NCBI GenBank assembly: GCA_934533075.1
Contig: CAKTBJ010000009.1
Location: 1 to 64,000 of the forward strand
DNA length: 64,000 nt
Reading direction: 5' to 3'
Source of the DNA: an uncultured Paracoccus sp.
GTDB taxonomy: Bacteria > Pseudomonadota > Alphaproteobacteria > Rhodobacterales > Rhodobacteraceae
Position 1 is the first letter of the stretch. Each line of letters starts with the position of its first letter. The translations under genes were made by a program, and so were the position numbers. The notes under the pieces were generated by a model, which saw only the letters and a list, made by a program, of their open reading frames with translations, was not told the DNA's origin and did no database searches. Shown here one piece after another: positions 9,109-20,116 of the stretch.

Positions 9109-10515
9109 TCACCCCAGCCCCAGCGCCTCGCGCACCAGCGCCGTGAAATGCTCGCCGCGTTTCTCGAAATTCGGATACTGGTCGAAACTCGCCGCCGCCG
9201 GGGCCAGCAGCACGGTCTCGCCCGGCTGCGCCTCGGCCTTGGCGCGGGCGACGGCGGCGGGCAGGTCGGGCAGCACCTCATGCGCGACCGTGCCCATCTG
9301 CAAGGCGAAATCGCGGGCCGAGTGGCCGATCAGATAGGCTTTCACCACCGAGTCCAGATGCGGCACGAGGTCCGCGATGCCGCCTTCCTTGCCCAGGCCC
9401 CCCGCGATCCAGCGGATTCGGGGGAAAGCCTGCAAGGCATTGGCGGCGCTGGCGACGTTGGTGGCCTTGGAATCGTTCACCCAGGCCACGCCGCCCCGCT
9501 CCGCGATCAGCTGGCTGCGATGCGGCAGGCCGGCGAATGTGGCCATCGCCGCCTCGATCTGTCGGGGCGCCAGGCCCACCGCGCGCAGGGCCGCATAGGC
9601 GGCGCAGGCATTCTGATGGTTATGCGCGCCCGGCAGCCCCTTCATCCCCCGCAGCTCGATGGAGGCCACCTGACGGCCCTTGCGCCATTCCGCCAGAAAG
9701 CCCTTGCGCGCGAAGACCGACCAGCCCGGCCCCTGCAATTTCTGCCCCGACGAGACCCGGATCACCCGGTCGTCGCCCGGCCCCTCGCCCATCTGACCGG
9801 CCAGATACAGCCCTTCGACCTCATCGACGCCGATCACGGCGCGATCGGGGCCGCCTTCCGCGAACAGCCGGCGCTTGGCGGCGAAATAGCCGCCCGGCCC
9901 GGCATGACGGTCCAGATGGTCCGGCGACATGTTGGTCAGCACCGCCACGTCGGGGGTCAGGGCGCGGGCCAGGTCGGTCTGATAGCTGGACAATTCCAGC
10001 ACGACGACCTCGCCATCCTCGGCCGGCTCCAGCGACAGGACGCCGGTGCCGATATTGCCGCCCATCTGCGTCGGGCGGCCCACGGCCTCCAGAACGTGAT
10101 GGATCAGCGCCGTGGTGGTCGATTTGCCGTTCGAGCCGGTGACGGCGATCACGCGGGGGGCGGTGTCGAAATCCTCCCATGCCGGGGTGGCGAAGCTGCG
10201 GAAGAACAGGCCGATGTCGTTGTCGACCGGCACCCCGGCGCGCAGTGCGGCCAGAATCGCCGGATGCGGCGCGGGGTAAAGATGCGCGATGCCGGGGCTG
10301 GCGATCAGCGCGGCCACATCGTCCAGCGCGCCGGGGCGGGTGGGGTCCACGACCGCCCAGCCCTCGGCCTCGGCCGCCGCGCGGGTATCGGCGCCGTCGT
10401 CCCAGACGATCACCTCGGCCCCGCCGGCCTGCAACGCCGCCGCCGTGGCCCGGCCCGAGCGCCCGAGGCCCAGCACCGCGATCTTCTGCCCCTGCACGCC
10501 CTGAACCGGGATCAT
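9109..10515 (-). CDS. murD: UDP-N-acetylmuramoylalanine--D-glutamate ligase
   Basis: A 468-residue Mur ligase adding D-glutamate to UDP-MurNAc-L-Ala. The N-terminal [12 protein letters not shown] motif is at about 14-25, the ATP-binding GSNGKSTTT at 127-135, and VNDSKATN, where the conserved aspartate and lysine bind substrate, follows in the second half. It lies six bases downstream of mraY and ends 30 bp from the stop of the inserted plus-strand gene, so the two are convergent. Confidence 0.97.
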   Translation of the reverse strand: MIPVQGVQGQKIAVLGLGRSGRATAAALQAGGAEVIVWDDGADTRAAAEAEGWAVVDPTRPGALDDVAALIASPGIAHLYPAPHPAILAALRAGVPVDNDIGLFFRSFATPAWEDFDTAPRVIAVTGSNGKSTTTALIHHVLEAVGRPTQMGGNIGTGVLSLEPAEDGEVVVLELSSYQTDLARALTPDVAVLTNMSPDHLDRHAGPGGYFAAKRRLFAEGGPDRAVIGVDEVEGLYLAGQMGEGPGDDRVIRVSSGQKLQGPGWSVFARKGFLAEWRKGRQVASIELRGMKGLPGAHNHQNACAAYAALRAVGLAPRQIEAAMATFAGLPHRSQLIAERGGVAWVNDSKATNVASAANALQAFPRIRWIAGGLGKEGGIADLVPHLDSVVKAYLIGHSARDFALQMGTVAHEVLPDLPAAVARAKAEAQPGETVLLAPAAASFDQYPNFEKRGEHFTALVREALGLG

Positions 10516-10521
10516 CGTCGC

Positions 10522-11604
10522 TTACCTCAGTTTCAACGTGGCCAGCCCGATCAGGGCCAGGATGATGGCGATGATCCAGAAGCGGATGACGATCTGCGCC
10601 TCGGCCCAGCCCTTCTTCTCGAAATGGTGGTGGATCGGGGCCATCAGGAACACCCGCTTGCCGGTGCGCTTGAAGTAAAGCACCTGGATGATGACGGAAA
10701 GCGCCTCGACCACGAACAGCCCCCCGACGATGGCGAGGACGAATTCGTGCTTGGTGCAGACGGCGATGGCGCCCAGCGCGCCGCCCAGCGCAAGGCTGCC
10801 GGTATCGCCCATGAACACCGCCGCCGGGGGGGCGTTATACCACAGGAAGCCGAGGCCGGCGCCGATCAGCGCGGCGCAGAAGATCGCGATCTCGCCCGTG
10901 GCGGGGACGTAGTGGACGCCCAGATAGTTGGCGAAGACGCTGTTGCCGACCAGATAGGCGATCACCCCGAAGGTGCCGGCGGCGATGATGACCGGGCCGA
11001 TGGCCAGCCCGTCCAGCCCGTCGGTCAGGTTCACCGCATTCGCCGCGCCGACCACCACGATCATCGCGAAGGGCACGAAGAAAATCCCCATGTCGATCAG
11101 CAGGTTCTTGAAGAACGGCACCGCCAGCTCGCCCGACAGGCCCGTCGGGTGCAGCCACATTGCCCAGGCCCCCGCGACAGCCGCGATCAGCAGGCCCAGC
11201 GCCATGCGGACGCGGCCCGAAACCCCGGCGGTGGTGTATTTCTTGACCTTGGCATAGTCGTCGGCAAAGCCGATGGCGGCGAAGCCCAGCGTCACCAGCA
11301 GCACGATCCAGACATAGCCGTTGTCCAGCCGCGACCACAGCAGCGTCGAGACGGTCAGCGCCGACAGGATCAGCAGCCCGCCCATCGTCGGGGTGCCGGC
11401 CTTCATCAGATGCCCCTCCGGCCCGTCGCTGCGGATGGGCTGGCCGCGCTTCTGCTTGACCCGCAGCCAGTCGATCAGCGGGCGCCCGAACAAAAAGCCG
11501 AAGATCAGCGCCGTGAAAAAGGCCGCGCCGGCGCGGAAGGTGATGTAGCGGACGAGGTTCAGAGGCCCGGAATAATCACCCAGCGCAGCCAGCCAATACA
11601 GCAT
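10522..11604 (-). CDS. mraY: phospho-N-acetylmuramoyl-pentapeptide transferase (lipid I synthase)
   Basis: A 360-residue ten-helix inner-membrane enzyme that transfers phospho-MurNAc-pentapeptide to undecaprenyl phosphate. The family motifs [18 protein letters not shown] and MAPIHHHFE, holding the catalytic acidic residues and the histidine cluster, are all present. The start [13 protein letters not shown] at ATG 11604 gives the usual family length; a longer open frame upstream has no likeness to MraY. A 100-bp gap separates it from murF. Confidence 0.97.
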   Translation of the reverse strand: MLYWLAALGDYSGPLNLVRYITFRAGAAFFTALIFGFLFGRPLIDWLRVKQKRGQPIRSDGPEGHLMKAGTPTMGGLLILSALTVSTLLWSRLDNGYVWIVLLVTLGFAAIGFADDYAKVKKYTTAGVSGRVRMALGLLIAAVAGAWAMWLHPTGLSGELAVPFFKNLLIDMGIFFVPFAMIVVVGAANAVNLTDGLDGLAIGPVIIAAGTFGVIAYLVGNSVFANYLGVHYVPATGEIAIFCAALIGAGLGFLWYNAPPAAVFMGDTGSLALGGALGAIAVCTKHEFVLAIVGGLFVVEALSVIIQVLYFKRTGKRVFLMAPIHHHFEKKGWAEAQIVIRFWIIAIILALIGLATLKLR

Positions 11605-11704
11605 TCGGAGTCCCTGTCCCTTTCCGCCCGCGGTTCCCGCGTCCTGCGGCGCCCTTCTGCACGCCTTGGCCAGCCGCGATTCCCACGTCGCGGCCGGCCC
11701 CGTT

Positions 11705-13063
11705 TCACGCGCTTTGACGCGACCGGCGCAGCGCGTCAACCAGGGACGCGACGCGCGAGGATTTCGACCCCTTCACCAGCACGATGTCGCCGGGCTGCAC
11801 CAGGTCCGGCAGGCGGGCGATCAGGCCCTCGACCCGCTCCTCCCAGATGCCGCGCCTGGCCTCCGGCAGGGCCTGCATCAGCGCGGCCATCAGCGGCCCG
11901 GCGGCATGAACCACGTCGATCTTCGCCATCGACGGGTCGTCGGCCAGGGCGGCATGCATGGCCTCGGCCTCCGGTCCCAACTCCAGCATGTCGCCCAGGA
12001 TCGCCACCCGCCGCCCCTCGCCCGGCAGCGCCGCCAGCGAGGCCAGGCCCGAGGCCATGCTGGCCGGGTTGGCGTTGAAGCTGTCGTCGATCAGGGTCAG
12101 GTCGCCCAGGGCCTCGACCCCGCCGCGCCCCGCCGCCGGGTGCCACGCCATCAGCCCCTGCGTGACCTTCATCGGGTGGATGCCCCAGGCCATGCAGGCC
12201 GCCAGCACCCCCAGCGCGTTCTGCGCCATATGCGTCGCCGCGCCGGGCAGCGAGAAGCCCATCGCCCCGGCCCCGGCCACGCCCAGCGGATGATCCGAGG
12301 CCAGTTGCGGCCCGAACCCCACCACCCGCGCCGCATGGGCATCGGCGATGTTGTGCAGGGTCGGGCTGACCGGCAGCCCGTTGGGGATCACCGCCATGCC
12401 GCCCGGCTCCAGCCCCTCGAAAATGGATGCCTTCTCGCGGGCAATCCCTTCCAGGCCATCGGGAAAAGCCGCCAGATGCGCCGGGGCGATCGTGGTAATC
12501 AGCGCCAGGTGCGGGCGCGCCAGCCGGGCCAGCGGCGCGATCTCTCCGGGATGGTTCATGCCGATCTCGATCACCGCGAAATCGGTATCCGCCGGCATCC
12601 GCGCCAGCGTCAGCGGCACGCCCCACTGGTTGTTGAAGCTGGCTTCGGCGGCATGGACCTTGCCCTCCAGCCCCAGCACCAGCCGCGCCATCTCCTTCGA
12701 GGAGGTCTTGCCGACCGAGCCGGTGATCGCCATTACCTTGCCCTGCATCCGCGCCCGTCCGGCCCGGCCCAGCGCCTCCAGACCCGCCTGCACGTCCGGC
12801 ACGATCAGCAGCGGCGCATCCGCGCCCAACCCCTCCGGGATGCGCGAGACCATCGCTGCGGCCGCGCCGCGCGCCAGCGCATCGGCGACGAAATCATGGC
12901 CGTCGCGGGCGGCGGTCAGCGCGATGAACAGATCGCCCGGCGCCACCGTGCGCGAGTCGATGTCCAGGCCCGAAACCGCCCAATCCCCTTGCGCGCGCCC
13001 GCCGGTCGCCTTGGCGGCCTCGGCCGCCGTCCACAGGATGGCGTGTTGCTGGTCCTCGCTCAT
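11705..13063 (-). CDS. murF: UDP-N-acetylmuramoyl-tripeptide--D-alanyl-D-alanine ligase
   Basis: A 452-residue Mur ligase that adds the D-Ala-D-Ala dipeptide to the UDP-MurNAc-tripeptide. The ATP loop [10 protein letters not shown] is at about 115-124, [11 protein letters not shown] is the substrate-loop signature and [12 protein letters not shown] is the conserved motif of the central domain. Start ATG 13063 overlaps the murE stop as ATGA, indicating coupling. It finishes the pentapeptide precursor that mraY, next in the operon, attaches to lipid. Confidence 0.97.
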   Translation of the reverse strand: MSEDQQHAILWTAAEAAKATGGRAQGDWAVSGLDIDSRTVAPGDLFIALTAARDGHDFVADALARGAAAAMVSRIPEGLGADAPLLIVPDVQAGLEALGRAGRARMQGKVMAITGSVGKTSSKEMARLVLGLEGKVHAAEASFNNQWGVPLTLARMPADTDFAVIEIGMNHPGEIAPLARLARPHLALITTIAPAHLAAFPDGLEGIAREKASIFEGLEPGGMAVIPNGLPVSPTLHNIADAHAARVVGFGPQLASDHPLGVAGAGAMGFSLPGAATHMAQNALGVLAACMAWGIHPMKVTQGLMAWHPAAGRGGVEALGDLTLIDDSFNANPASMASGLASLAALPGEGRRVAILGDMLELGPEAEAMHAALADDPSMAKIDVVHAAGPLMAALMQALPEARRGIWEERVEGLIARLPDLVQPGDIVLVKGSKSSRVASLVDALRRSRQSA

Positions 13064-14550
13064 ATCCGGCCCTCCAGGGCTGCGACGGCGACGCTGGCCT
13101 GCTCCGCGTCGTCGAAGGGAAACACGTCATGCCCGATGATCTGCCCGCTTTCATGGCCCTTGCCGGCGATCAGCAGCGCGTCGCCGGCCTCCAGCGCATC
13201 GACGCCGCGCAGGATGGCCTCGGCGCGGTCGCCGACCTCGACCGCCTCCGGCCCGGCGCCCTCCATCACGGCGGCGCGGATGGCGGCAGGGTCCTCGGTG
13301 CGGGGGTTGTCGTCGGTCACGATCACCAGATCGGCGAAATCGCGCGCCGCCTGCCCCATCAGCGGCCGCTTCAGCCGGTCGCGGTCGCCGCCGGCGCCGA
13401 ACACGACCAGAATCCGCCCCATCACATGCGGGCGCAGCGATTGCAGCGCCGAGGCCAGCGCGCCCGGCTTGTGCGAGTAATCCACGAACACCGCCGCACC
13501 ATTGGCCCGCCGCGCCGCCAGCTGCATGCGCCCGCGCACCGTGGTCAGGCCCGGCAGCACGCCGATGACCGCATCCGCGGCCTCGCCCGAGGCCATCGCC
13601 AGCGCCGCCGCCGCCAGCACGTTTTCCGCCTGAAAGCCGCCGATCAGGTCCAGCCGCACCAGATGCGGCTTGCCGTGGACCGAGAATCGCAGCTCCTGCC
13701 CGGTCGCATCATACCGCTGGCCGAGGATGCGCAGGTCGGCCCCCTCCGCCCGGCCGATGCGGATGACCTCCAGCCCGGCCTTGTCGGCACGCGCCGCCAT
13801 GCGCTGCCCGGCCGGGTCGTCGATATTGATGACCGCCGGCTGCCCCTCCGTCAGCAGGCGGTCGAACAGCAGCGCCTTGGCCGCGAAATAGCTTTCGAAA
13901 TCGTGGTGATAATCCAGGTGGTCCTGGCTGAAGTTGGTAAAGGCCCCGGCCTCCAGCCGCACCCCGTCCAGCCGGTGCTGGTCAAGCCCGTGCGAGGACG
14001 CCTCCATCGCGCAATGGGTGATGCCCGCCACCGCGGCCTCGGCCAGCACGCGATGCAGCGTCACCGGCTCGGGCGTGGTATGGGCCAGCTTGGTGGTGAA
14101 ATCCCCCTCGACCCCCATCGTGCCGAGGCTGATCGCCGGCCGGCCCAGCGCCTGCCAGATCTGGCGGGTGAAGCTGGCCACCGAGGTCTTGCCCGAGGTG
14201 CCCGTCACCGCCACCACATGCGCCGGCTGGGCGTCGAACCACAGGGCCGCCGCGCCCGACAGCGCGGCGCGCGCATCCTCGACCACGACCAGCGCGGCCT
14301 GCCCGCCGCTGGCGGCGATGGCACCGGCGGCCTGCCCCTCGCCCGCGCGGTCGGTCAGGATCGCGCCCGCGCCCGAGGCCAGCGCCTGCGGGGCGTATTG
14401 CACGCCATGCGCCGCCGCGCCGGGCAGCGCGGCAAACAGAAAGCCAGGCCGCACGCCCCGGCTGTCCACGGCCAAGCCGGCCACCACCACGTCGCGCCCG
14501 TCGCGCGCGGTCAGGCCGAGAGCCGCAAGGTTGCGGTTCGTTCCCGTCAT
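13060..14550 (-). CDS. murE: UDP-N-acetylmuramoyl-tripeptide synthetase (meso-DAP adding)
   Basis: A 496-residue Mur ligase. The ATP loop GTSGKTS is at about 117-123 and the C-terminal domain has DNPR in VTDDNPRTEDP, the motif known to select meso-diaminopimelate over lysine, so the stem peptide is the Gram-negative type. The start is placed at ATG 14550 (MTGTNRN), which has GGGGAA upstream at proper spacing; an in-frame ATG at 14571 would add MHIGETL. A 53-bp gap separates it from ftsI. Confidence 0.96.
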   Translation of the reverse strand: MTGTNRNLAALGLTARDGRDVVVAGLAVDSRGVRPGFLFAALPGAAAHGVQYAPQALASGAGAILTDRAGEGQAAGAIAASGGQAALVVVEDARAALSGAAALWFDAQPAHVVAVTGTSGKTSVASFTRQIWQALGRPAISLGTMGVEGDFTTKLAHTTPEPVTLHRVLAEAAVAGITHCAMEASSHGLDQHRLDGVRLEAGAFTNFSQDHLDYHHDFESYFAAKALLFDRLLTEGQPAVINIDDPAGQRMAARADKAGLEVIRIGRAEGADLRILGQRYDATGQELRFSVHGKPHLVRLDLIGGFQAENVLAAAALAMASGEAADAVIGVLPGLTTVRGRMQLAARRANGAAVFVDYSHKPGALASALQSLRPHVMGRILVVFGAGGDRDRLKRPLMGQAARDFADLVIVTDDNPRTEDPAAIRAAVMEGAGPEAVEVGDRAEAILRGVDALEAGDALLIAGKGHESGQIIGHDVFPFDDAEQASVAVAALEGRI

Positions 14551-14603
14551 CAACGTTTCCCCAATATGCATGCGCCAGCGCGACGCGATGCCTTACTCGT
14601 TAC

Positions 14604-16418
14604 TCAGCCGCCTGTCACCAGCCTTAAGCCCTCGACAGCGGGGGCCGCGATGGCTGGCAGCGGATGTTCCACCTCAGGCGGCAGGCCAAGAATCGGCGCC
14701 AGCCGCCGCACCAGTTCGGCCGCGACGGGAACGGCGGTCCGCCCGGCGGTGCGGCTTTCCCCCGCACCGGTTTCCGAGCTGGGTTCGTCCAGCGTCACGA
14801 CCAGAACGAATTGTGGATCATCCACCGGAAACATCAAGGCAAAGGTGGAGACAACTTTATTCGCATAATAGCCGCCGCCGGGGCGCGGCTTGTCGGCGGT
14901 GCCGGTCTTGCCGCCGACGCCATAGCCGGGCACCTCGCCGGCGCGGGCGGTACCGCGCACCACCACCTGCCGCAGCAGCGCCCGCGCCCGGCGCGCGGCA
15001 TCGGGCGACAGCACCTGTTCGCCCGCCGGCCGCGCGGTGCGGTTGTGCACCAGCGTCGGGCGCACCCGGCGGCCGTCATTGGCCAGCGTCGCATAGGCCG
15101 CCGCCAGATGCACCGGCGAGGCCGCCAGCCCGTGCCCGAAGGCGATGGTCGCCGCCGTCACCGCCGGCCAGCGGGTTTGCCGGGGCACCAGCGGGCGGCC
15201 GGTCGGGGCCTCGATCATCTCCAGCGGCGTCGGCTCGAAGAAGCCCAGCTTGCCGAGGAAATCGCGCTGACGCTCCGGCCCGATCATCTGCGCGATGCGC
15301 ACCGTGCCCACATTCGAGGACTTCACGATGATGTCGGCCACCGAAAGCTGGGCGCCGTAATTGTGGAAGTCGTTGATGTTGAAGCGCCCGATGCGGATCG
15401 GCGTCCTGGCCGAGATCATGGTGGCCGGGTTGACCAGCCCCAGGTCCATCGCCTGCGCAACCGGGAAGATCTTGAAGGTCGAACCCAGCTCATACTGCCC
15501 CTGCACCGCGCGGTTGAACAGCGGGCTGTCGGAGGCGTCGCCCTTCAGCAGGGGCTTGGGCCGGTCGTTGGGGTCGAAATCCGGCAGCGAGGCCATCGCC
15601 AGGATCTCGCCCGTCCGCACGTCCATCAGCACGGCGGCGGCGCCCTTGGCGCTCATCAGCTTCATGCCGCGGGCGAGGATCTGCTCCATCGCCTGCTGGG
15701 CGGTCAGGTCGATGGACAGCATCAGCGGCGCGCCGCCATTGCCGGGATCGCGCAGCCAGGCATCGAAGGCCTTCTCGACGCCGGCGACGCCGATCACCTC
15801 GGCGCTGGAAACGCCTTCCTGCCCGAAGCCGGCCCCGCCAAGGATATGCGAGGCCAGATGCCCGTTCGGATAAAGCCGCATCTCGCGCGGGCCGAACAGC
15901 AGGCCCGGCTCGCCGATGTCGTGGACGGCCTGCATCTGCTCGGGCGAGATGACCTTGCGTATCCACAGGAATTTCCGCTTGCCGGTAAAGTCGGCGATCA
16001 GCCGGTCCTCGTCCAGCTCGGGGAAGACCTTGACCAACTGGCGGGCGGCGCGGATCGGGTCCACCATCATCGGCGGCTGCGCGTAAAGCGAATGCGTGGT
16101 CAGGTTGGTGGCCAGCACGCGGCCGTGGCGGTCCGTGATGTCGGCGCGCGAGGACAGGATGGCGGCGCCGGTGGCCTGCGCGCGCGGCTCGGTCGGCTGC
16201 GAGGAAGCCAGCACCCCCATGCGCGCGCCCACGGTGACGAAGGCCGCGCAGAACACCAGCGACATCAACGCCAGCCGGGCGCGGGCGCGGCGGCGGGCGC
16301 GCTGCTGGGCCTGCTCGTGGCGGCGCGCGCGGTTCTCGGCCTCGATCACGTCGGGATTCTCGCCGCGGTCGCGGGCGCGCAGGATGCGGGCAAGCGGGCG
16401 AAGGGGCGTGCGGATCAT
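14604..16418 (-). CDS. ftsI: septal peptidoglycan transpeptidase (penicillin-binding protein 3)
   Basis: A 604-residue class B penicillin-binding protein that crosslinks septal peptidoglycan. A very basic N terminus (about residues 10-48) precedes one membrane helix (about 49-70). The periplasmic part has the pedestal domain and then the three active-site motifs: GSTFK with the serine nucleophile, KSSN, and KTGTADK. ATG 16418 has GGAG upstream; ftsL ends four bases before. It partners FtsW in this cluster. Confidence 0.96.
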   Translation of the reverse strand: MIRTPLRPLARILRARDRGENPDVIEAENRARRHEQAQQRARRRARARLALMSLVFCAAFVTVGARMGVLASSQPTEPRAQATGAAILSSRADITDRHGRVLATNLTTHSLYAQPPMMVDPIRAARQLVKVFPELDEDRLIADFTGKRKFLWIRKVISPEQMQAVHDIGEPGLLFGPREMRLYPNGHLASHILGGAGFGQEGVSSAEVIGVAGVEKAFDAWLRDPGNGGAPLMLSIDLTAQQAMEQILARGMKLMSAKGAAAVLMDVRTGEILAMASLPDFDPNDRPKPLLKGDASDSPLFNRAVQGQYELGSTFKIFPVAQAMDLGLVNPATMISARTPIRIGRFNINDFHNYGAQLSVADIIVKSSNVGTVRIAQMIGPERQRDFLGKLGFFEPTPLEMIEAPTGRPLVPRQTRWPAVTAATIAFGHGLAASPVHLAAAYATLANDGRRVRPTLVHNRTARPAGEQVLSPDAARRARALLRQVVVRGTARAGEVPGYGVGGKTGTADKPRPGGGYYANKVVSTFALMFPVDDPQFVLVVTLDEPSSETGAGESRTAGRTAVPVAAELVRRLAPILGLPPEVEHPLPAIAAPAVEGLRLVTGG

Positions 16419-16422
16419 GGCG

Positions 16423-16830
16423 TCACTCTCCTCTCGGGCGGGACGGGGGACGGGGGACAACCGCGCCGGCGGGGGTGCCCGGCAGCGGCTCGCCGGCGCC
16501 GGTCAGCACATCCTCGGCCTCGGGGGCGGCGGGGGCGTCGGCCGGATCGGGGAAGGCGATCTGCGGGATGGCGATGAACTGCTCGGGCGTCAGCGGCACC
16601 AGCAGCAGGCGCTCGAAATTCAGGTCCACCAGCTCGCGCAGGCGTTCGGGGCGGTTCAGATAGGCCCATTCGGCGCGCAGCAGGCCCAGCCTTTCGCGCA
16701 GCGCGGCAATCTCTCCGCGCACCCGCGACATCTCGGCCATGCGGGTCTGGGTCCGGTAATTCTCGCGATAGGCCCAGAAGGCCATGCCCATCACCGCGAT
16801 GATCGCCAGCAGGTAGCCCAGTTGCTTCAT
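16423..16830 (-). CDS. ftsL: cell division protein FtsL
   Basis: A 135-residue bitopic membrane protein: one N-terminal helix (about 3-20), then a heptad-like region [20 protein letters not shown] (about 29-48) suited to a coiled coil with FtsB, and [10 protein letters not shown]. The tail of about 40 residues is proline- and alanine-rich. Sequence identity in this family is low, so the call rests on architecture and its place between rsmH and ftsI. Its ATG overlaps the rsmH stop (ATGA). Confidence 0.9.
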   Translation of the reverse strand: MKQLGYLLAIIAVMGMAFWAYRENYRTQTRMAEMSRVRGEIAALRERLGLLRAEWAYLNRPERLRELVDLNFERLLLVPLTPEQFIAIPQIAFPDPADAPAAPEAEDVLTGAGEPLPGTPAGAVVPRPPSRPRGE

Positions 16831-17792
16831 CGCCCGCGCCGCCCCTGCGGCAGGCTGGGCAGGCCGAGACCCTCGCGCCCCGACCCGGCCGGCGCATCCG
16901 TGCGGATGCCGACGCGCAGATAGGCCGAGCGCGCACGCGGATTGGCCGCCAGTTCCGCGTCGTCGGCACCCACGGCGCGGCGGAAGGGCTGGGTGAAGCT
17001 GGGCGCGGGGCCTGCGGCCTGCGGCGCATGGCGCGAGGTGCCCGCCCCTCCGGCACGGTCCTGAAGGAACCGCTTGACCACCCGGTCCTCCAGCGAGTGG
17101 AAGCTGACCACCGCCAGATGCCCGCCGGGGCGCAGCGCGCGCTCGGCGGCCTCAAGACCCGCGATCAACTGGCCGAATTCGTCGTTCACCCAGATGCGGA
17201 TGGCCTGAAAGCTGCGGGTGGCGGGATGGCTCTGGCCCGGCTTGGGGCGTGGCAGGCAGGCGGCGACCACCTCGGCCAGCTGCGCGGTCCGGGTCAGCGG
17301 GCGCGCGGCGACGATGGCGCGACTGATGCGGCGGGCGGCGCGCTCCTCGCCATAGTGATAGAGGACATCGGCGATCTCGGCCTCGGTGGCGGCGTTCAGC
17401 AGGTCGGCCGCGGTTGGCCCCTGCCCCGACATGCGCATGTCCAGCGGCCCGTCGCGCAGGAAGGAAAAGCCGCGATCCGCCTGGTCCAGCTGCATCGAGC
17501 TGACGCCCAGGTCCAGCACCACCCCGTCCACCGGCCCGCCGGCGATGGCGTCAAGCTGGTCGAAGGTGCCCTCGACCAGGTGCAGCCGGTCGCCATAGGC
17601 ACCGGCCCATGCGGCGGCCATCGGGAACACGGACGGGTCGCGGTCGATGCCGATCACGCGGTCGGCCCCGGCCTCCAGCAGGCCACGCGCATAGCCGCCG
17701 GCGCCGAAGGTGCCATCCACCCAGACCCCGGAGACGGGCGAGACCGCCCTGAGGAGCGGCTCCAGCAGGACCGGCAGATGCGGCGCAGGCAC
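16827..17792 (-). CDS. rsmH: 16S rRNA m4C1402 methyltransferase
   Basis: A 321-residue SAM-dependent enzyme, formerly MraW, that N4-methylates C1402 of 16S r[11 protein letters not shown] at the N terminus, [15 protein letters not shown] (SAM motif I, about 26-40), [20 protein letters not shown] and the C-terminal [17 protein letters not shown] are diagnostic. The start is GTG 17792, three bases after the mraZ stop, with AGGG upstream. It is the usual second gene of the dcw cluster. Confidence 0.97.
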   Translation of the reverse strand: MPAPHLPVLLEPLLRAVSPVSGVWVDGTFGAGGYARGLLEAGADRVIGIDRDPSVFPMAAAWAGAYGDRLHLVEGTFDQLDAIAGGPVDGVVLDLGVSSMQLDQADRGFSFLRDGPLDMRMSGQGPTAADLLNAATEAEIADVLYHYGEERAARRISRAIVAARPLTRTAQLAEVVAACLPRPKPGQSHPATRSFQAIRIWVNDEFGQLIAGLEAAERALRPGGHLAVVSFHSLEDRVVKRFLQDRAGGAGTSRHAPQAAGPAPSFTQPFRRAVGADDAELAANPRARSAYLRVGIRTDAPAGSGREGLGLPSLPQGRRGR

Positions 17793-17795
17793 GGC

Positions 17796-18311
17796 TCAGC
17801 CCTCGCCTTGCGCCGGCTCCAGCGGCGGCAGGAACGAGCGCGGATCGAAGCCCTCGGGATAGCTGGCGGCGAAGGCATCGACGGCATTGCCCTCGGCCTC
17901 GGCATAGGTGTCGGGATTCCACAGGCGCAGGTAATCGCCCGAGGCGATGAAGAAGGCGCGGTCGTCCAGCCCGATCTTCTCGCGCAGCTTCTGCGGCAGC
18001 AGCAGGCGGCCGTCATTGTCGATCTCGGCCTCCTCGGCCGAGCCGTGCATCAGCCGCTCCAGCCACAGCCGCTCCGGGGTGCCGCGGGTCATGCGGTCGA
18101 TCTGGCGGTCGATCTCGTCGATGGCCTGCATGGTATACAGTTCGAGGTGCTGCCGGGTGGCCTCGCCATAGACGATGACCAGTTGCGGGCGGCGGCCGGC
18201 CTCCCAGTCGGGATCGCAGGATTCGAAGACGCGGCGGAACTTGGCCGGGATCGACAGACGCCCCTTGGCGTCCACCTTGACCTCCTCCTGGCCTCTGAAC
18301 CTGCGTGCCAC
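17796..18311 (-). CDS. mraZ: MraZ, dcw operon regulator
   Basis: About 171 residues with the two SpoVT/AbrB-like repeats of MraZ: RFRGQEEVKVDAKGRLSIPA near the N terminus and EIDNDGRLLLPQKLREKIGL in the second half. MraZ is a DNA-binding protein that represses the dcw promoter in the species studied and is the first gene of the cluster. GTG 18311 is preferred because family members start at (M)xRRFRG; an in-frame ATG at 18350 would add 13 basic residues. A long leader with a LexA-type box, TGGGA repeats and a hairpin lies upstream. Confidence 0.93.
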   Translation of the reverse strand: MARRFRGQEEVKVDAKGRLSIPAKFRRVFESCDPDWEAGRRPQLVIVYGEATRQHLELYTMQAIDEIDRQIDRMTRGTPERLWLERLMHGSAEEAEIDNDGRLLLPQKLREKIGLDDRAFFIASGDYLRLWNPDTYAEAEGNAVDAFAASYPEGFDPRSFLPPLEPAQGEG

Positions 18312-18366
18312 CGCCCTGCGCCTCACTGCCTTCGCTTTCCGGCCCGGCACCTGCCGGACATGGAAA

Positions 18367-18402
18367 GGGCGGATCGGACTGCTGCCACCGTCCGATCCGC
18401 CC
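18367..18402 (-). terminator. 13-bp hairpin in the mraZ leader, possible attenuator
   Basis: GGGCGGATCGGAC (18367-18379) pairs perfectly with GTCCGATCCGCCC (18390-18402) around a ten-base loop. Read in the mraZ direction the stem is followed at once by TTTCC. It lies 56 bases before the mraZ GTG. The T-run is short, so attenuation rather than full termination is the suggestion. Confidence 0.5.
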
Positions 18403-18590
18403 GCCCTCGTCCCATTTCTGGGCCTCGGTCATGCCGAGGGATCGTCCCGGTCTTGTGCGCGCCACCTGGGGGTGCTGCTCATGCGCGAGCCGGGATCATG
18501 TTGCGGAAAAGGGGGTGCCTGTATGAGCTTGCCTCGCCGTGGGGTTCTTTGTGCCCCGTGCTGTCCCGTTTCCGTGACCCAGATGTGGCA

Positions 18591-18605
18591 TGGGAATTCA
18601 TGGGA
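18591..18605. promoter_or_regulatory. paired TGGGA boxes, candidate MraZ sites
   Basis: TGGGA at 18591-18595 and 18601-18605 are separated by five bases (ATTCA), the spacing known for E. coli MraZ boxes (TGGGN-N5-TGGGN). They sit about 280 bp before the mraZ start but are on the plus strand, opposite in sense to mraZ, and only two copies are clear. Confidence 0.35.
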
Positions 18606-18654
18606 AGCAAATGGATTTTACCACCCCCTTCGGGGAGGCCGCCGAGCAGAATCG

Positions 18655-18669
18655 GAACATAATCAGAAC
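18655..18669. promoter_or_regulatory. LexA-type box GAAC-N7-GAAC upstream of mraZ
   Basis: GAACATAATCAGAAC at 18655-18669 is an exact match to the alphaproteobacterial LexA operator GAAC-N7-GAAC (equal to GTTC-N7-GTTC on the mraZ strand). A possible promoter on that strand, TTGTGC about 18 bases before TCTGAT, would place the box over the -10 region. No other gene start is close, so the dcw cluster is the likely target. Confidence 0.5.
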
Positions 18670-18930
18670 ACAAAAGCTTGATCGCGCACAAGCGGGAAGG
18701 TATGGCGGTCATTTTCTTGGTTAACACAAGATATAGTATGCGAGATTTTTCGCCACACTCGCCCAGAAAATCCCACAAGGGCGCCCTACCACCCCGGATC
18801 GGGCACAAATCACCCACCGAATCGCGGCCGGAGGGGCCGGATCGGGGCGGATTTCCCGCTCACGCCGGGGTGATTCGCCGTGAATCCGCGGCGCGGCCGG
18901 AGGCCGTGACTGCGCCATGCCGGCCACGGG

Positions 18931-19026
18931 GCCATGAAATCCCACAAGCGCCATGCGGGGACAGGGCGGGACCACGAAATCCCGGATGCCGCCGGATCGG
19001 GCGGCACGGTGCCATGAAATCCCGGA
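18931..19026. repeat. three imperfect repeats at 40-bp spacing after apbC
   Basis: GCCATGAAATCCC at 18931, ACCACGAAATCCCGGAT at 18971 and GCCATGAAATCCCGGAT at 19011 are spaced by exactly 40 bp. A weaker relative (CAGAAAATCCCACAAG) lies near 18764. They are noncoding and directly 3' of apbC. Confidence 0.7.
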
Positions 19027-19036
19027 TCGGCGCGGC

Positions 19037-20116
<1,080 letters not shown>

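Larger units (their letters stand above)
18312..19036. other. long intergenic region: mraZ leader and end of apbC
   Basis: No protein gene or RNase P RNA signature is seen. The mraZ-proximal half holds a 13-bp hairpin (18367-18402), a smaller hairpin (18423-18439), the TGGGA pair and the LexA-type box, in a low-GC island at about 18570-18770 unlike the rest of the window. The apbC-proximal part (18930-19030) has a three-fold motif at exact 40-bp intervals. Transcription of both flanking genes runs leftward, so this is the apbC 3' region followed by the dcw promoter region. Confidence 0.6.

Noticed and set aside
18312-18655. RNase P RNA gene upstream of mraZ
   Set aside because: The gap length invites it, but the conserved GAGGAAAGTCC and other P-RNA core segments are absent on both strands.
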